Shown: positions 32,553 through 41,420 of the stretch, piece after piece
Layout: the number at the start of each line of letters is the position of its first letter
How positions within the stretch are numbered: the first letter of the stretch is position 1
Source of the DNA: CAYMZZ01 sp046297935
GTDB lineage: Bacteria; Bacteroidota; Bacteroidia; Chitinophagales; Chitinophagaceae
Length of the DNA stretch: 64,000 nucleotides
NCBI GenBank assembly: GCA_046297935.1
Contig: JBKBHA010000004.1
Location: forward strand, 62,001 to 126,000
Direction of reading: 5' to 3'
Translations under genes and position numbers: made by a program
The notes under the pieces: model-generated
The model's input: only the letters and a program-made list of their open reading frames with translations
Told to the model about the DNA's origin: nothing
Databases searched by the model: none

Positions 32553-34967
32553 ATGTCCGCTCCGGCGTTTGAAGTTAAAACCAGCCAAACCTGTTACCAT
32601 TGTGGAGACTCCTGCAACAATACACCCATTGTGCTCGAAGACAAGAGTTTTTGTTGCGAGGGCTGCAAAATGGTGTATCAGCTATTGAACCAAAGCGAGT
32701 TGTGTGAGTATTACGATCTGAATAAAAATCCGGGCCTGAGCCAGCGTCTGACTGTTCGGCCCGACAAGTTCGCTTTTTTGGACGAACCCAAAATGGCAGA
32801 CCGGCTGATAACCTATCGGGACGAGAACAAGATACAGGCCTTGTTTTATCTGCCTCAAATGCATTGCAGTTCCTGCCTTTATCTGCTCGAAAACCTGAAC
32901 AGGATTCACAAGGGCGTCATTTCATCGAAAGTAAATTTCACCCGAAAAGAAATAGAACTGTTGTTTGATCCGGCCTCCATCAGCCTCCGCGAAATTGCCG
33001 AATTGCTGACCAGGGTGGGTTATGAACCCTATATCAGTTTAAATGATCTGCGCGAAAGCCGACCTGCCATTGATCGAAGTCTGGTATATCAGCTGGGTGT
33101 GGCAGGCTTTTGTTTTGGCAATATCATGCTCTTGAGTTTTCCCGAATACCTGGGAGTGGAAAAGGCAGAAGAGGGATTGAGAGAAATATTCCGCTGGTTG
33201 AATTTTGCGCTGGCTATTCCGGTTTTGCTATATGCTTCGCTGCCGTTTTACGAATCGTCCTGGAAAAGTCTGCGACATCGGTACCTGAACATTGATGCGC
33301 CTATTGCGCTCGCCATTCTGATAACTTTTGTGCGCAGTGCCTGGGAAGTAATCAGCGGCACAGGAGGTGGATATTTCGACAGCATGAGCGGAATTGTATT
33401 TTTTATGCTCGCAGGCCGAATTATTCAGGACAGAACCTATCGCCAGCTTTCATTTGATCGGGATTATACTTCCTATTTTCCTATTGCCGTATCGGTGCTG
33501 AAAGACGGAAAAGAAATTCCCACTTCACTGCCTGATATAAAAGTGGGCGACACGCTTTTAATTCATAATGAAGAGCTGATTCCTGCCGACGGTATTTTGA
33601 CACGGGGCAGGGCCTATATCGATTATAGTTTTGTTACCGGCGAATCGATTCCCGTTACCCGTGAAATGGGAGAAATACTGTACGCAGGCGGCAAGCAAAC
33701 TGGTGGCGCTATCGAATTGCTGGTGGTTAAAGAAGTAGCTCAAAGTTACCTGACTCGTTTGTGGAACCGCGAAAGCTTTCAAAAGGAGCTAAAGAACAAG
33801 TCTTCTTTTGTAGACCTGCTAAGCCGCTATTTTACGGTTATTGTAATCAGCATAGCAGCGGCCACAGCAATATACTGGGCCTTCAACGATGTGAGCCGTA
33901 TATGGCCCGCCATCACCAGTATTTTTATCATTGCATGCCCATGTGCATTGTTGCTGTCCAACAGTTTTACGAATGGAAATGTGCTGCGCATATTTAGTAA
34001 AAACGGGCTTTATTTGCGTAATGCCACCACTATAGAAACCCTGGCAGAAATTGACCATATTGTTTTCGACAAAACCGGCACGCTCACGCATGCTGCCGAT
34101 CAGGAAGTGAAATGGGTGGGCGCCAATTTGCAGTCTGTAGAAACCGCCGCAGTGGCGGGTGCCGTACGCCAGTCGTCCCATCCTCTCAGCCAGGCATTGC
34201 AAAAGCATTACAAACAACTTCAGGCTATCGAGCCGGGCAGCTTTGAAGAACTTACTGGTCAGGGCATTCGGGTCCAGGGAACAGATGGAACGATTGTTCT
34301 GCTTGGATCCCGCCAGTTTGTACAGCCCGGGCAACAGCCTGATCAGCAAACCCGGGTTCATCTTTCAATAGATGGTATATATAAAGGATACTATCAATTT
34401 CGGAATCACTATCGGGAGCAGCTGCCGGCTTTGATGAAAGAGCTACGCCATGATTTCAGTCTTTCCGTATTGTCGGGCGATAATGATGCTGAGCGCGCAA
34501 ATCTGCAGAAGCTGCTGGGCGCTCGTACAGAGCTGCGTTTTAGGCAACAGCCCGAAGACAAGCTAGACTATATTCAGGAGTTACAAGCCACTGGCAAAAA
34601 AGTGATGATGATAGGTGACGGACTGAATGACGCCGGAGCCCTGAAGCAGGCCGACCTGGGCTTAGCTATCAGTGAGCAAACCAATAACTTTACTCCTGCC
34701 AGTGATGCTATTATCGAAGCCCGTCAGTTGCCGCGATTGTTGAAATTTATCCAACTCGCCCGGGCCAACAAGAAAATTGTGATGGCCAGTTTCGTATTGT
34801 CTATTGTGTATAATATCATCGGCCTCTTCTTTGCGGTGCAGGGCAATCTTTCGCCACTCATTGCTGCTATTCTGATGCCCAGCAGTTCGCTCAGTATAGT
34901 GTTGCTCACGTTTGGAAGCAGCAGCTTGCTGGCGAGGGTGAAGGGGCTGGGGGAACGTGAAACGTGA
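32553..34967 (+). CDS. ccoI: cbb3 oxidase copper-transporting P-type ATPase
   Basis: An 804-residue P1B-type ATPase of the CcoI/FixI group, which supplies copper to the cbb3 oxidase by export across the inner membrane. The N terminus has a cysteine-rich metal site (Cys14, 17, 21, 34, 35, 38), then a ferredoxin-like metal domain with MHCSSC (about 103-108), eight membrane helices with the CPC motif in IACPCALLLS (about 460), the phosphorylation motif DKTGTLT (about 505) and GDGLNDAGA. It heads the island and is separated from ccoS by the four-helix-bundle gene and two repeat arrays. The last codon and stop come from array R5. Start ATG 32553. Confidence 0.93.
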   Translation: MSAPAFEVKTSQTCYHCGDSCNNTPIVLEDKSFCCEGCKMVYQLLNQSELCEYYDLNKNPGLSQRLTVRPDKFAFLDEPKMADRLITYRDENKIQALFYLPQMHCSSCLYLLENLNRIHKGVISSKVNFTRKEIELLFDPASISLREIAELLTRVGYEPYISLNDLRESRPAIDRSLVYQLGVAGFCFGNIMLLSFPEYLGVEKAEEGLREIFRWLNFALAIPVLLYASLPFYESSWKSLRHRYLNIDAPIALAILITFVRSAWEVISGTGGGYFDSMSGIVFFMLAGRIIQDRTYRQLSFDRDYTSYFPIAVSVLKDGKEIPTSLPDIKVGDTLLIHNEELIPADGILTRGRAYIDYSFVTGESIPVTREMGEILYAGGKQTGGAIELLVVKEVAQSYLTRLWNRESFQKELKNKSSFVDLLSRYFTVIVISIAAATAIYWAFNDVSRIWPAITSIFIIACPCALLLSNSFTNGNVLRIFSKNGLYLRNATTIETLAEIDHIVFDKTGTLTHAADQEVKWVGANLQSVETAAVAGAVRQSSHPLSQALQKHYKQLQAIEPGSFEELTGQGIRVQGTDGTIVLLGSRQFVQPGQQPDQQTRVHLSIDGIYKGYYQFRNHYREQLPALMKELRHDFSLSVLSGDNDAERANLQKLLGARTELRFRQQPEDKLDYIQELQATGKKVMMIGDGLNDAGALKQADLGLAISEQTNNFTPASDAIIEARQLPRLLKFIQLARANKKIVMASFVLSIVYNIIGLFFAVQGNLSPLIAAILMPSSSLSIVLLTFGSSSLLARVKGLGERET

Positions 34968-35026
34968 AAGGTGAGAGGTGAAAGGTGAGAGGTGAAAGGT
35001 GAGAGGTGAAAGGTGAAAGGTGAAAG
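34955..35026. repeat. Heptanucleotide array R5 (GAGAGGT/GAAAGGT)
   Basis: About nine units, purine-rich on the plus strand. The ccoI stop codon (TGA, 34965-34967) is part of a GAAACGT-GAAAGGT unit. Array R6 lies in inverted orientation beyond the four-helix-bundle gene. Confidence 0.88.
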
Positions 35027-35035
35027 TTCTTTTTG

Positions 35036-35392
35036 TCAGGGTGAGATAATCATTTTCGAAAGCATAGCGAAACAGCTATTCATGAGCTGGCCGACCTGGT
35101 GATTAGAATCCAAAGCCAAAAAGCCCAGTTTCGTTCCGATTGACAATGCGGTATCGAGTTCGGAGAGTGAACTGCGCGCAATTTCGAGAAAGCGATTCCG
35201 TTCGCGCTTCGACACCCTGCTACAGCCTTCTGCAATATTCAATATGACCGAAACTGAGGCCCTCCTGATCTGAGATGACAAGCCCCATTTTTCTTCAGTT
35301 GGCAATGTATTTGCCAACCGGTAGCATTCAATTACCAACCTTTCTGCAAAAAGGTATACTTCCAGGTTCTTGTGTTTAAGTTGTAAGAACAT
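35036..35392 (-). CDS. Four-helix bundle protein (S23/IVP type)
   Basis: A 118-residue helical protein of the family first seen in 23S rRNA intervening sequences (S23/TIGR02436). It has the typical LEVYLFAERLVIECYRLANTLP, EEKWGLSSQIRRASVSVILNIAEGCSR and RFLEIARSSLSELDTAL blocks. Function is unknown; relatives include the Avd accessory protein of diversity-generating retroelements, but no reverse transcriptase or variable repeat is present here. The gene interrupts the cco region, lies on the opposite strand, and is flanked by heptanucleotide arrays R5 and R6 in inverted orientation, which suggests insertion as a unit. ATG at 35392 (MFLQLKHKNLEVY) is preferred over 35425. Confidence 0.88.
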   Translation of the reverse strand: MFLQLKHKNLEVYLFAERLVIECYRLANTLPTEEKWGLSSQIRRASVSVILNIAEGCSRVSKRERNRFLEIARSSLSELDTALSIGTKLGFLALDSNHQVGQLMNSCFAMLSKMIISP

Positions 35393-35512
35393 ATTCTCTG
35401 CAACATAATCCAGCAAAGTGTACAATTCAAAGGGTTAATTGACACTTTCAGAGACTTTTTTCTCCTCCTTGCCTGGCCTTTTCACAGAGTCGTTCCCGAT
35501 TCCACAGACTAC

Positions 35513-35645
35513 CGCTCATCGCTCATCGCTCATCGCTCATCGCTCATCGCTCACCGCTCACCTCCCACCTTTCACCTCTCACCTCCCACCTTTCACCTCT
35601 CACCTCCCACCTTTCACCTCTCACCTCTCACCTCTCACCTCTCAT
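35513..35645. repeat. Heptanucleotide array R6 (GCTCATC then CACCTYT)
   Basis: Five exact GCTCATC units are followed by about 13 CACCTCC/CACCTTT/CACCTCT units. The change of unit within one array, keeping the 7-bp period, suggests that period rather than sequence is maintained. It ends about 30 bp before the FNR-like site of the ccoS promoter. Confidence 0.9.
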
Positions 35646-35676
35646 GACGAAAACATGACGAAAATCACCCCATCTG

Positions 35677-35720
35677 TTGATACCAGTTAGAAACCCGCGG
35701 CAGGGCCGCTTATACTTTTA
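35677..35720 (+). promoter_or_regulatory. FNR-like site and -7 element of the cco operon
   Basis: TTGATACCAGTTAG (35677-35690) matches TTGA-N4-GGTCAG at 8 of 10 fixed positions. The -7 element TACTTTTA (35713-35720) has its TA 29.5 bp after the site centre, giving a start near 35725, 19 nt before ccoS. Confidence 0.55.
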
Positions 35721-35743
35721 CGGGGCATTTGAATTTACCCTAA

Positions 35744-35917
35744 ATGAGTGTGATAATCATCCTATTGACTGTTAGTTTATCGGTCGCAGCTTTTTTCCTT
35801 TTTGCTTTTTTGTGGAGTGTCCGGAGCGGACAGTTTGAAGACGATTACTCGCCCTCAACTAGAATTTTATTTGAAGACAAACCTTCATCCTCTACCACCA
35901 AAACCCAGAATTCCTAA
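35744..35917 (+). CDS. ccoS: cbb3 oxidase maturation protein CcoS
   Basis: A 57-residue single-helix membrane protein (MSVIIILLTVSLSVAAFFLFAFLWSVRSGQFED...). The pattern of one N-terminal helix followed by WSVRSGQFEDDYSP is the signature of CcoS/FixS, needed for cofactor insertion (heme b and copper) into the cbb3 catalytic subunit. Short and easily missed, it lies 15 bp upstream of ccoNO, directly after the operon promoter. The C-terminal tail (RILFEDKP...TKTQNS) is soluble and variable. Confidence 0.9.
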   Translation: MSVIIILLTVSLSVAAFFLFAFLWSVRSGQFEDDYSPSTRILFEDKPSSSTTKTQNS

Positions 35918-35932
35918 AACATTCCTCAGCTT

Positions 35933-38068
35933 ATGCAAGTAGAAAAGTTCTATTATGACAACAAGATCGTGCGGGCTTTTGCCTATGCAACGGTCGTTTT
36001 CGGTGTAGTGGGTATGCTGGCAGGATTATGGGTGGCCATTCAGATTTATTATCCTGCGAGCAGTCTTAACCTGCCCGCCACCACTTTTGGCCGCCTTCGT
36101 CCGCTGCACACCAACGCGATCATTTTTGCTTTTGTGGGTAACTCCATTTTCACCGGTGTTTATTATTCGCTCCAGCGTCTTTGTAAGGCGAGAATGTTTA
36201 GCGATAAGCTGAGCTGGATCCATTTTTGGGGCTGGCAGGCAATCATTGCTGCTGCGGCCATCACGCTGTTGATGGGTTATACTACCGGTAAAGAATATGC
36301 CGAGCTGGAATGGCCCATTGATATTGCCATCACATTGGTATGGGTAGTATTTGGTATCAATATGATGGGTACTATCCTGAAGCGTCGTGAGCGACATCTT
36401 TATGTGGCTATCTGGTTTTATATCGCTACCTGGGTCACCGTTGCCATGCTGCACATTGTGAACTCGTTTGAAATGCCGGTTTCGTTCATGAAAAGCTATA
36501 GCTGGTATGCAGGCGTACAGGATGCGTTGGTACAATGGTGGTATGGACACAATGCGGTAGCATTCTTCCTGACCACACCGATCCTTGGACTGATGTATTA
36601 TTTTCTGCCGAAAGCTGCCAACCGCCCGGTTTACAGCTATCGGTTGTCGATCATCCACTTCTGGGCATTGATCTTTATTTATATCTGGGCGGGGCCACAC
36701 CACCTCCTCTATACCTCGTTGCCCGACTGGGCTCAGTCGCTGGGTACCGTATTCAGCCTGATGTTGATATTCCCCAGCTGGGGTGGTATGCTGAATGGTT
36801 TGTTCACCCTTCGTGGTGCCTGGGATAAAGTGCGTGAGGATCCCGTGCTGAAATTCATGGTGGTGGCCATCACATGCTATGGCATGAGCACCTTTGAAGG
36901 TCCGCTGCTTAGTTTGAAAAATATCAACGCGATCTCGCACTTCAGCGATTGGACTATTGCCCACGTGCATATTGGTGGTCTGGGCTGGAACGGATTTTTA
37001 GCCTTTGCCATGATTTATTTCCTGGTACCGCGGATGTGGGGCACAAACCTGTACTCGAAAAAACTTGCCACCAACCACTTCTGGCTGGGGACAATTGGAA
37101 TCATATTATATGCAGTGCCTCTTTACTGGGCCGGATTTACTCAAAGCCTGATGTGGAAATCGTTCACCGAAGAAGGCCAGCTGAAGTTTCAGTTTTTGGA
37201 AACGGTGACAAACATCATCCCGATGTATATAACCCGTAGTGTGGGTGGTGCATTATATCTCGTAGGTGCACTTATTATGGTGTACAACGTGTACAAAACC
37301 ATTCGCGCAGGTAAGTTTATTCCAAACGAGGCGGCTGAAGCTGCTCCTCTGTTGAAACCAGTAAAAGAGAAAAGAGAATACTGGCACCGCATCATTGAGC
37401 GCAAGCCCGTAACCATGCTGGTATTGAGCCTGATCGTAGTGGCTATTGGAGGTATATTGGAGTTGATCCCCACCTTCCTGGTAAAGTCGAACGTACCTAC
37501 CATTGCAAGTGTAAAACCCTACACTCCGTTAGAACTGGAAGGACGGGATATCTATATCCGCGAAGGTTGTTATACCTGTCACTCACAAATGATACGACCG
37601 TTCCGCGACGAAGACAAGCGCTATGGAGAATATTCTAAAGCGGGTGAATTTGTGTACGATCACCCCTTCCAGTGGGGCAGCAAACGTACTGGTCCGGACC
37701 TGGCACGCGAAGGCGGTAAACAAACCAATGCCTGGCACTTCAACCACATGTACGATCCCCGTTCCATGTCGCCCGGATCAATCATGCCCGCCTATCCCTG
37801 GCTGATCGAGCACAAAATCGATACCAGTATGATTCCGGCCAAGATTCGCGCCATGCAAAAACTGGGAGTTCCTTATCCCGATGGATATGATCAGAAAGCA
37901 AACGCAGATCTGATGAAACAGGCAGATGAAATAGCTGCGAACCTGCAAAAAGACAAGATCGAGACTGAAAGCAATACCGAGATCATCGCCATGATCGCCT
38001 ATCTGCAACGCCTGGGAACCGATATCAAGGCCACATCGAAAAACGTGCAACTCGCCGAAAACAAGTAA
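35933..38068 (+). CDS. ccoNO: Fused cbb3 cytochrome oxidase subunits I and II
   Basis: A 711-residue fusion of CcoN and CcoO, as usual in Bacteroidota. The N-terminal about 470 residues are the 12-helix heme-copper oxidase subunit with heme and copper ligands in RPLHTNAIIF, WWYGHNAVAFF, AGPHHLLYTSLPDW and AHVHIGGLGWNG. After a hydrophobic anchor (TMLVLSLIVVAIGGILEL), the CcoO domain carries one c-type heme site REGCYTCHSQMIRP (about 546-550) and a probable axial methionine in SPGSIMPAYPWL. The complex reduces O2 with high affinity and pumps protons. CcoS is upstream and CcoQ 10 bp downstream. Confidence 0.96.
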   Translation: MQVEKFYYDNKIVRAFAYATVVFGVVGMLAGLWVAIQIYYPASSLNLPATTFGRLRPLHTNAIIFAFVGNSIFTGVYYSLQRLCKARMFSDKLSWIHFWGWQAIIAAAAITLLMGYTTGKEYAELEWPIDIAITLVWVVFGINMMGTILKRRERHLYVAIWFYIATWVTVAMLHIVNSFEMPVSFMKSYSWYAGVQDALVQWWYGHNAVAFFLTTPILGLMYYFLPKAANRPVYSYRLSIIHFWALIFIYIWAGPHHLLYTSLPDWAQSLGTVFSLMLIFPSWGGMLNGLFTLRGAWDKVREDPVLKFMVVAITCYGMSTFEGPLLSLKNINAISHFSDWTIAHVHIGGLGWNGFLAFAMIYFLVPRMWGTNLYSKKLATNHFWLGTIGIILYAVPLYWAGFTQSLMWKSFTEEGQLKFQFLETVTNIIPMYITRSVGGALYLVGALIMVYNVYKTIRAGKFIPNEAAEAAPLLKPVKEKREYWHRIIERKPVTMLVLSLIVVAIGGILELIPTFLVKSNVPTIASVKPYTPLELEGRDIYIREGCYTCHSQMIRPFRDEDKRYGEYSKAGEFVYDHPFQWGSKRTGPDLAREGGKQTNAWHFNHMYDPRSMSPGSIMPAYPWLIEHKIDTSMIPAKIRAMQKLGVPYPDGYDQKANADLMKQADEIAANLQKDKIETESNTEIIAMIAYLQRLGTDIKATSKNVQLAENK

Positions 38069-38078
38069 ATCAATCAAA

Positions 38079-38249
38079 ATGAAATTCATCAATTATATCG
38101 AAAAAATCAGTGGAGTAGACATCTACGGACTTGCTTCCTTTCTGATCTTCTCACTGTTTTTTCTGGTGATGCTGACCTGGGTTTTCAGGGCCGACAAGAA
38201 GACCATTCGGGAAATGAGCCGCATCCCCCTGGATAATGAAGAAAACTAA
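38079..38249 (+). CDS. ccoQ: cbb3 oxidase subunit CcoQ
   Basis: A 56-residue single-helix protein (MKFINYIEKISGVDIYGLASFLIFSLFFLVMLTWVFRADKK...). The helix followed by a WVFRADKKTIREMSRIPL tail is typical of CcoQ in Bacteroidota, which stabilises the cbb3 complex. It lies 10 bp after ccoNO and 11 bp before ccoP. Confidence 0.88.
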   Translation: MKFINYIEKISGVDIYGLASFLIFSLFFLVMLTWVFRADKKTIREMSRIPLDNEEN

Positions 38250-38260
38250 AACACATTGGT

Positions 38261-39451
38261 ATGCTACCCATCAAACAACTGTATATGAAATTTAAAAAGG
38301 GCATAAGGGTACTGGGGTTGTTATTAATAACAACAATTATCGGGGCGCAGCCGGCCCTGGCAGCCGATGCTCCCGCGCCATCACTGTTCTCGAATCCACT
38401 CGCAATGACGCTGTTTTTATTAATGGGAGTCCTGCTGATCGTGATCGCTGTACTGGCCAGCCTGCTGGTTGGGTCGGCAGATTGGCGAATGAAAACGGTT
38501 CGCAAACACAAGGAAGCCATTATCCGGCCAATCACAACCATGCTGCTGATAGCGCTTTCAACTGCTGCTATGGCACAGGATGCAACAACTGCCGCTGAAA
38601 CTGCACCTGCTGTTCAATCGATTGGCGGACTGGCACCAACGGTGTTTTATGTGATGGTATCAGTGGTTTTTCTGGAGCTCGCTATAATACTGGTGCTGCT
38701 TATCAATATTCGATTTCTGGTAAAGGCAGCTCGCGACAAAGAACTGACCGAAACGGAGAAAACAGCATTGCAGGTTGAACGCAAAAAGAGATCCTACAAC
38801 TGGTGGAACAAGCTCAACAAATTTAGGCCGGTTGAACAGGAGAAGGATATAGACCTCGGTCACGACTATGATGGCATCCGGGAGCTTGATAATCGTCTTC
38901 CACCCTGGTGGCTGTGGGGATTTTATGTAACGATCATTTTTGCTGTGATCTATCTGTGGCGTTACCATGTGGCAGAAACTGCCCCGCTTAGTGAGGAAGA
39001 ATTCAAGATCAGTATGCAAAAAGGCGAAGAAGAAGTGCAGGCATATTTAAAGAAGAAAGGGGAAGCCGTGGATGAGAATACTGTAAAGGTATTGAGCGAT
39101 GCTGCGGATCTGGCTGGTGGCGAAAAAGTGTATACTACTTCCTGCGTGGCCTGCCATGGTGCCAAAGGAGAAGGAGGAGTAGGTCCCAACCTGACCGATG
39201 ATTACTGGTTGCATGGAGGCGATATCAAAGGAATATTCAAAACCATTAAATATGGTGTGGATGGTAAGGGTATGGCTGCCTGGCAGTCGGTGTATTCGCC
39301 CAAGCAAATGGCCCAGGTAGCCAGCTACATTAAAGCGATGCACGGCACCAATCCTCCAAATGGCAAGGAGCCCCAAGGGGTGTTGTTTAAGGAGGCTACC
39401 GGAACAACAGTGGACAGCACGGCTACGGCAAGTACAGGAACCGTGAACTAA
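38261..39451 (+). CDS. ccoP: cbb3 oxidase cytochrome c subunit CcoP
   Basis: A 396-residue membrane-anchored cytochrome c. Four hydrophobic segments are visible (about 17-35, 47-69, 92-104 and 121-151 region, then WWLWGFYVTIIFAVIYLW near 218-235). The last precedes a single c-type heme domain with CVACHGAKGEGGVGPNLTDDYWLHGG (Cys near 294) and an axial Met in DGKGMAAWQ. Proteobacterial CcoP has two hemes; one is usual in Bacteroidota. The N-terminal part contains two stretches ending in ALAADAP and AMAQDAT that look like former signal peptides. Start at 38261 or the in-frame ATG at 38285. Confidence 0.92.
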   Translation: MLPIKQLYMKFKKGIRVLGLLLITTIIGAQPALAADAPAPSLFSNPLAMTLFLLMGVLLIVIAVLASLLVGSADWRMKTVRKHKEAIIRPITTMLLIALSTAAMAQDATTAAETAPAVQSIGGLAPTVFYVMVSVVFLELAIILVLLINIRFLVKAARDKELTETEKTALQVERKKRSYNWWNKLNKFRPVEQEKDIDLGHDYDGIRELDNRLPPWWLWGFYVTIIFAVIYLWRYHVAETAPLSEEEFKISMQKGEEEVQAYLKKKGEAVDENTVKVLSDAADLAGGEKVYTTSCVACHGAKGEGGVGPNLTDDYWLHGGDIKGIFKTIKYGVDGKGMAAWQSVYSPKQMAQVASYIKAMHGTNPPNGKEPQGVLFKEATGTTVDSTATASTGTVN

Positions 39452-39523
39452 AACGCAGGCCCAATGAAACCTACCCTGTAGATGCTTACCGACCCGATGT
39501 GATAAATTTTGAAACGAACGACC

Positions 39524-40963
39524 ATGGACGAAGACCTCAAAACCCCGAAACTGGTGAATAATCCCGGAAGCGAATCATTCCGCGACCGTATAGCGACTGT
39601 CGACGAAAAAGGCAAACGCAAATGGATTTTTGCCCAAAAACCCAAAGGAAGGTTCTACAATATCCGAACCTGGGTAAGCTGGGGTTTCTTTATACTTTTT
39701 TTCGCACTGCCGTTTATCACTGTAAAGGGAAGGCCACTCTTCCTCTTCAACATCCCGAAAGCGAAGTTTATCCTGTTTGGCCAGGTTTTCTGGCCACAGG
39801 ATTTCTTCATCTTCGGACTCACGATGATCACTTTCATTGTATTCATCGTTTTGTTTACTGCAGCTTTCGGCAGACTGTTTTGTGGCTGGGTTTGTCCACA
39901 GACCATTTTTATGGAAATGCTTTTCCGAAAAGTGGAATACCTTATTGAGGGAGACGCTCCAGCCCAGAAGCTGCTCAAAACTGCTCCGTGGAATTCGAAG
40001 AAAATTATAAGAAAGACGATCAAGCATGTCGTTTTCTTTCTACTGGCGTTTATAATCGCCAATTTCTTCCTTTCGTACATCATTGGCATGGACCAACTGA
40101 AGCAAATCATTTCCGAACCGGTAAGCCAACATCTGGGAGGCTTTCTGGCTCTGATCGCCTTTTCGGTCGTCTTCTATGCTGTATACGCTTTTTTCAGAGA
40201 GCAGGCCTGCACTGTGGTTTGTCCTTACGGACGATTACAGAGTGTCTTGCTCGACCGAAATTCAATGATTGTCGCCTACGACTACAAACGTGGGGAGCCC
40301 CGCGGTAAGTTCAAAAAAAATGCGCCAGCGACCGCTGACCTGGGAGATTGTATCGATTGCTTTCAATGCGTGAAAGTGTGTCCAACCGGTATTGATATCC
40401 GCAACGGCACACAGATGGAATGTGTGGGCTGTACGGCCTGCATCGACGCCTGCGATCATATGATGGAAGCAGTGGGCCGACCGAAAGGACTTGTACGCTA
40501 TGCTTCGGAAGCGGGCATTGCAGAAGGCAAAAAACTTCGTTATACCGGTCGAATGAAATTCTATACAGTAGTTCTTATCCTGCTCTGCGGATTACTGAGC
40601 TTCCTGCTGCTGTCCCGGAAAGATATTGATGGCACCATTATACGCGCCGCCGGCATCACATACCAGGAAAGGGGAGCAGATAGCATTTCAAATCTTTACA
40701 ATATCAAAATCATCAACAAAACAGTTGATCATATTGAACTGGTATTAAGACTTGAAGGTGCGCCGGGCCGTATTATTGAAGCCGAAGGACGATCGATCGA
40801 TGTGCCGAAGGAAGGACAGGGTAAAGGGTCATTCTTCATAGTGCTGCCGAATAGTTTTGTACAGGATAGAAAAACAGAATTGAAAGTGGGCCTTTACGAC
40901 GGAGACCGTAAGCTGACTACGCTGTCGACCAATTTTATGGGGCCCTTCAAAAAAAATAATTGA
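39524..40963 (+). CDS. ccoG: cbb3 oxidase accessory ferredoxin-like protein CcoG
   Basis: A 479-residue membrane protein of the CcoG/FixG/RdxA family, a copper(II) reductase aiding cbb3 assembly. It has several N-terminal helices with the conserved FGRLFCGWVCPQTIFMEMLF segment, then FREQACTVVCPYGRLQSVL, two 4Fe-4S motifs (CIDCFQCVKVCP and CVGCTACIDACD), a further helix and a C-terminal immunoglobulin-like domain. It is encoded 72 bp after ccoP and 19 bp before ccoH. The ATG at 39524 (MDEDLKTPKL) is preferred to one five codons upstream. Confidence 0.94.
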   Translation: MDEDLKTPKLVNNPGSESFRDRIATVDEKGKRKWIFAQKPKGRFYNIRTWVSWGFFILFFALPFITVKGRPLFLFNIPKAKFILFGQVFWPQDFFIFGLTMITFIVFIVLFTAAFGRLFCGWVCPQTIFMEMLFRKVEYLIEGDAPAQKLLKTAPWNSKKIIRKTIKHVVFFLLAFIIANFFLSYIIGMDQLKQIISEPVSQHLGGFLALIAFSVVFYAVYAFFREQACTVVCPYGRLQSVLLDRNSMIVAYDYKRGEPRGKFKKNAPATADLGDCIDCFQCVKVCPTGIDIRNGTQMECVGCTACIDACDHMMEAVGRPKGLVRYASEAGIAEGKKLRYTGRMKFYTVVLILLCGLLSFLLLSRKDIDGTIIRAAGITYQERGADSISNLYNIKIINKTVDHIELVLRLEGAPGRIIEAEGRSIDVPKEGQGKGSFFIVLPNSFVQDRKTELKVGLYDGDRKLTTLSTNFMGPFKKNN

Positions 40964-40982
40964 TCTTTTAAAGCCAACTACT

Positions 40983-41420
40983 ATGAATTGGGGATATAAG
41001 TTAATGTTGACCTTTATCGTGTTTATTGCCGGTATGGGGTATCTGGTATACCGATCAATGGGTACCAACTTTGAGCTGGTGGAAAAGGAATATTATAAAA
41101 GTGAGCTGAAGTATCAATCGGTTATTGATGGAAAGCAGAATGCTGCAGCACTGAGCGAGCCGCTGAATGTGACCGTAGAATCGGACCAGCTTTTGCTGCA
41201 AATGCCCTCAGAATTACAGGGCGATAGTCTGAAAGGCAGGATCTGGTTTTATTGCGCTTACGACGCGAGCCGCGATCGACAATACCAATTGGAGATTGAT
41301 TCAAAAGGGAAGCAATATTTCAAAAGGGAAGGTTTTGCTCCCGGTGATTATTCTGTAAAAGTAGAGTGGAAGCATCAGAACCGGGATTACTACGTTATTC
41401 AACCTTTGCAAATACCCTGA
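40983..41420 (+). CDS. ccoH: cbb3 oxidase assembly protein CcoH/FixH
   Basis: A 145-residue protein with one N-terminal helix (WGYKLMLTFIVFIAGMGYLVYRS) followed by the FixH domain: a VEKEYYKSELKYQSVIDGKQNAA segment, then a beta sandwich. CcoH acts in late assembly of the cbb3 complex. The stop TGA overlaps the next gene's ATG by one base (TGATG). Confidence 0.9.
   Translation: MNWGYKLMLTFIVFIAGMGYLVYRSMGTNFELVEKEYYKSELKYQSVIDGKQNAAALSEPLNVTVESDQLLLQMPSELQGDSLKGRIWFYCAYDASRDRQYQLEIDSKGKQYFKREGFAPGDYSVKVEWKHQNRDYYVIQPLQIP

Noticed and set aside
35036..35392. Diversity-generating retroelement accessory gene (Avd)
   Set aside because: The fold family is shared, but there is no reverse transcriptase, template repeat or variable repeat in the neighbourhood.
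35656..35667. TGACGAAAATCA upstream of ccoS as the FNR-like site
   Set aside because: No -7 element is in register with it, while TTGATACCAGTTAG 22 bp downstream fits both the motif and the spacing exactly. It could still be an auxiliary upstream site.
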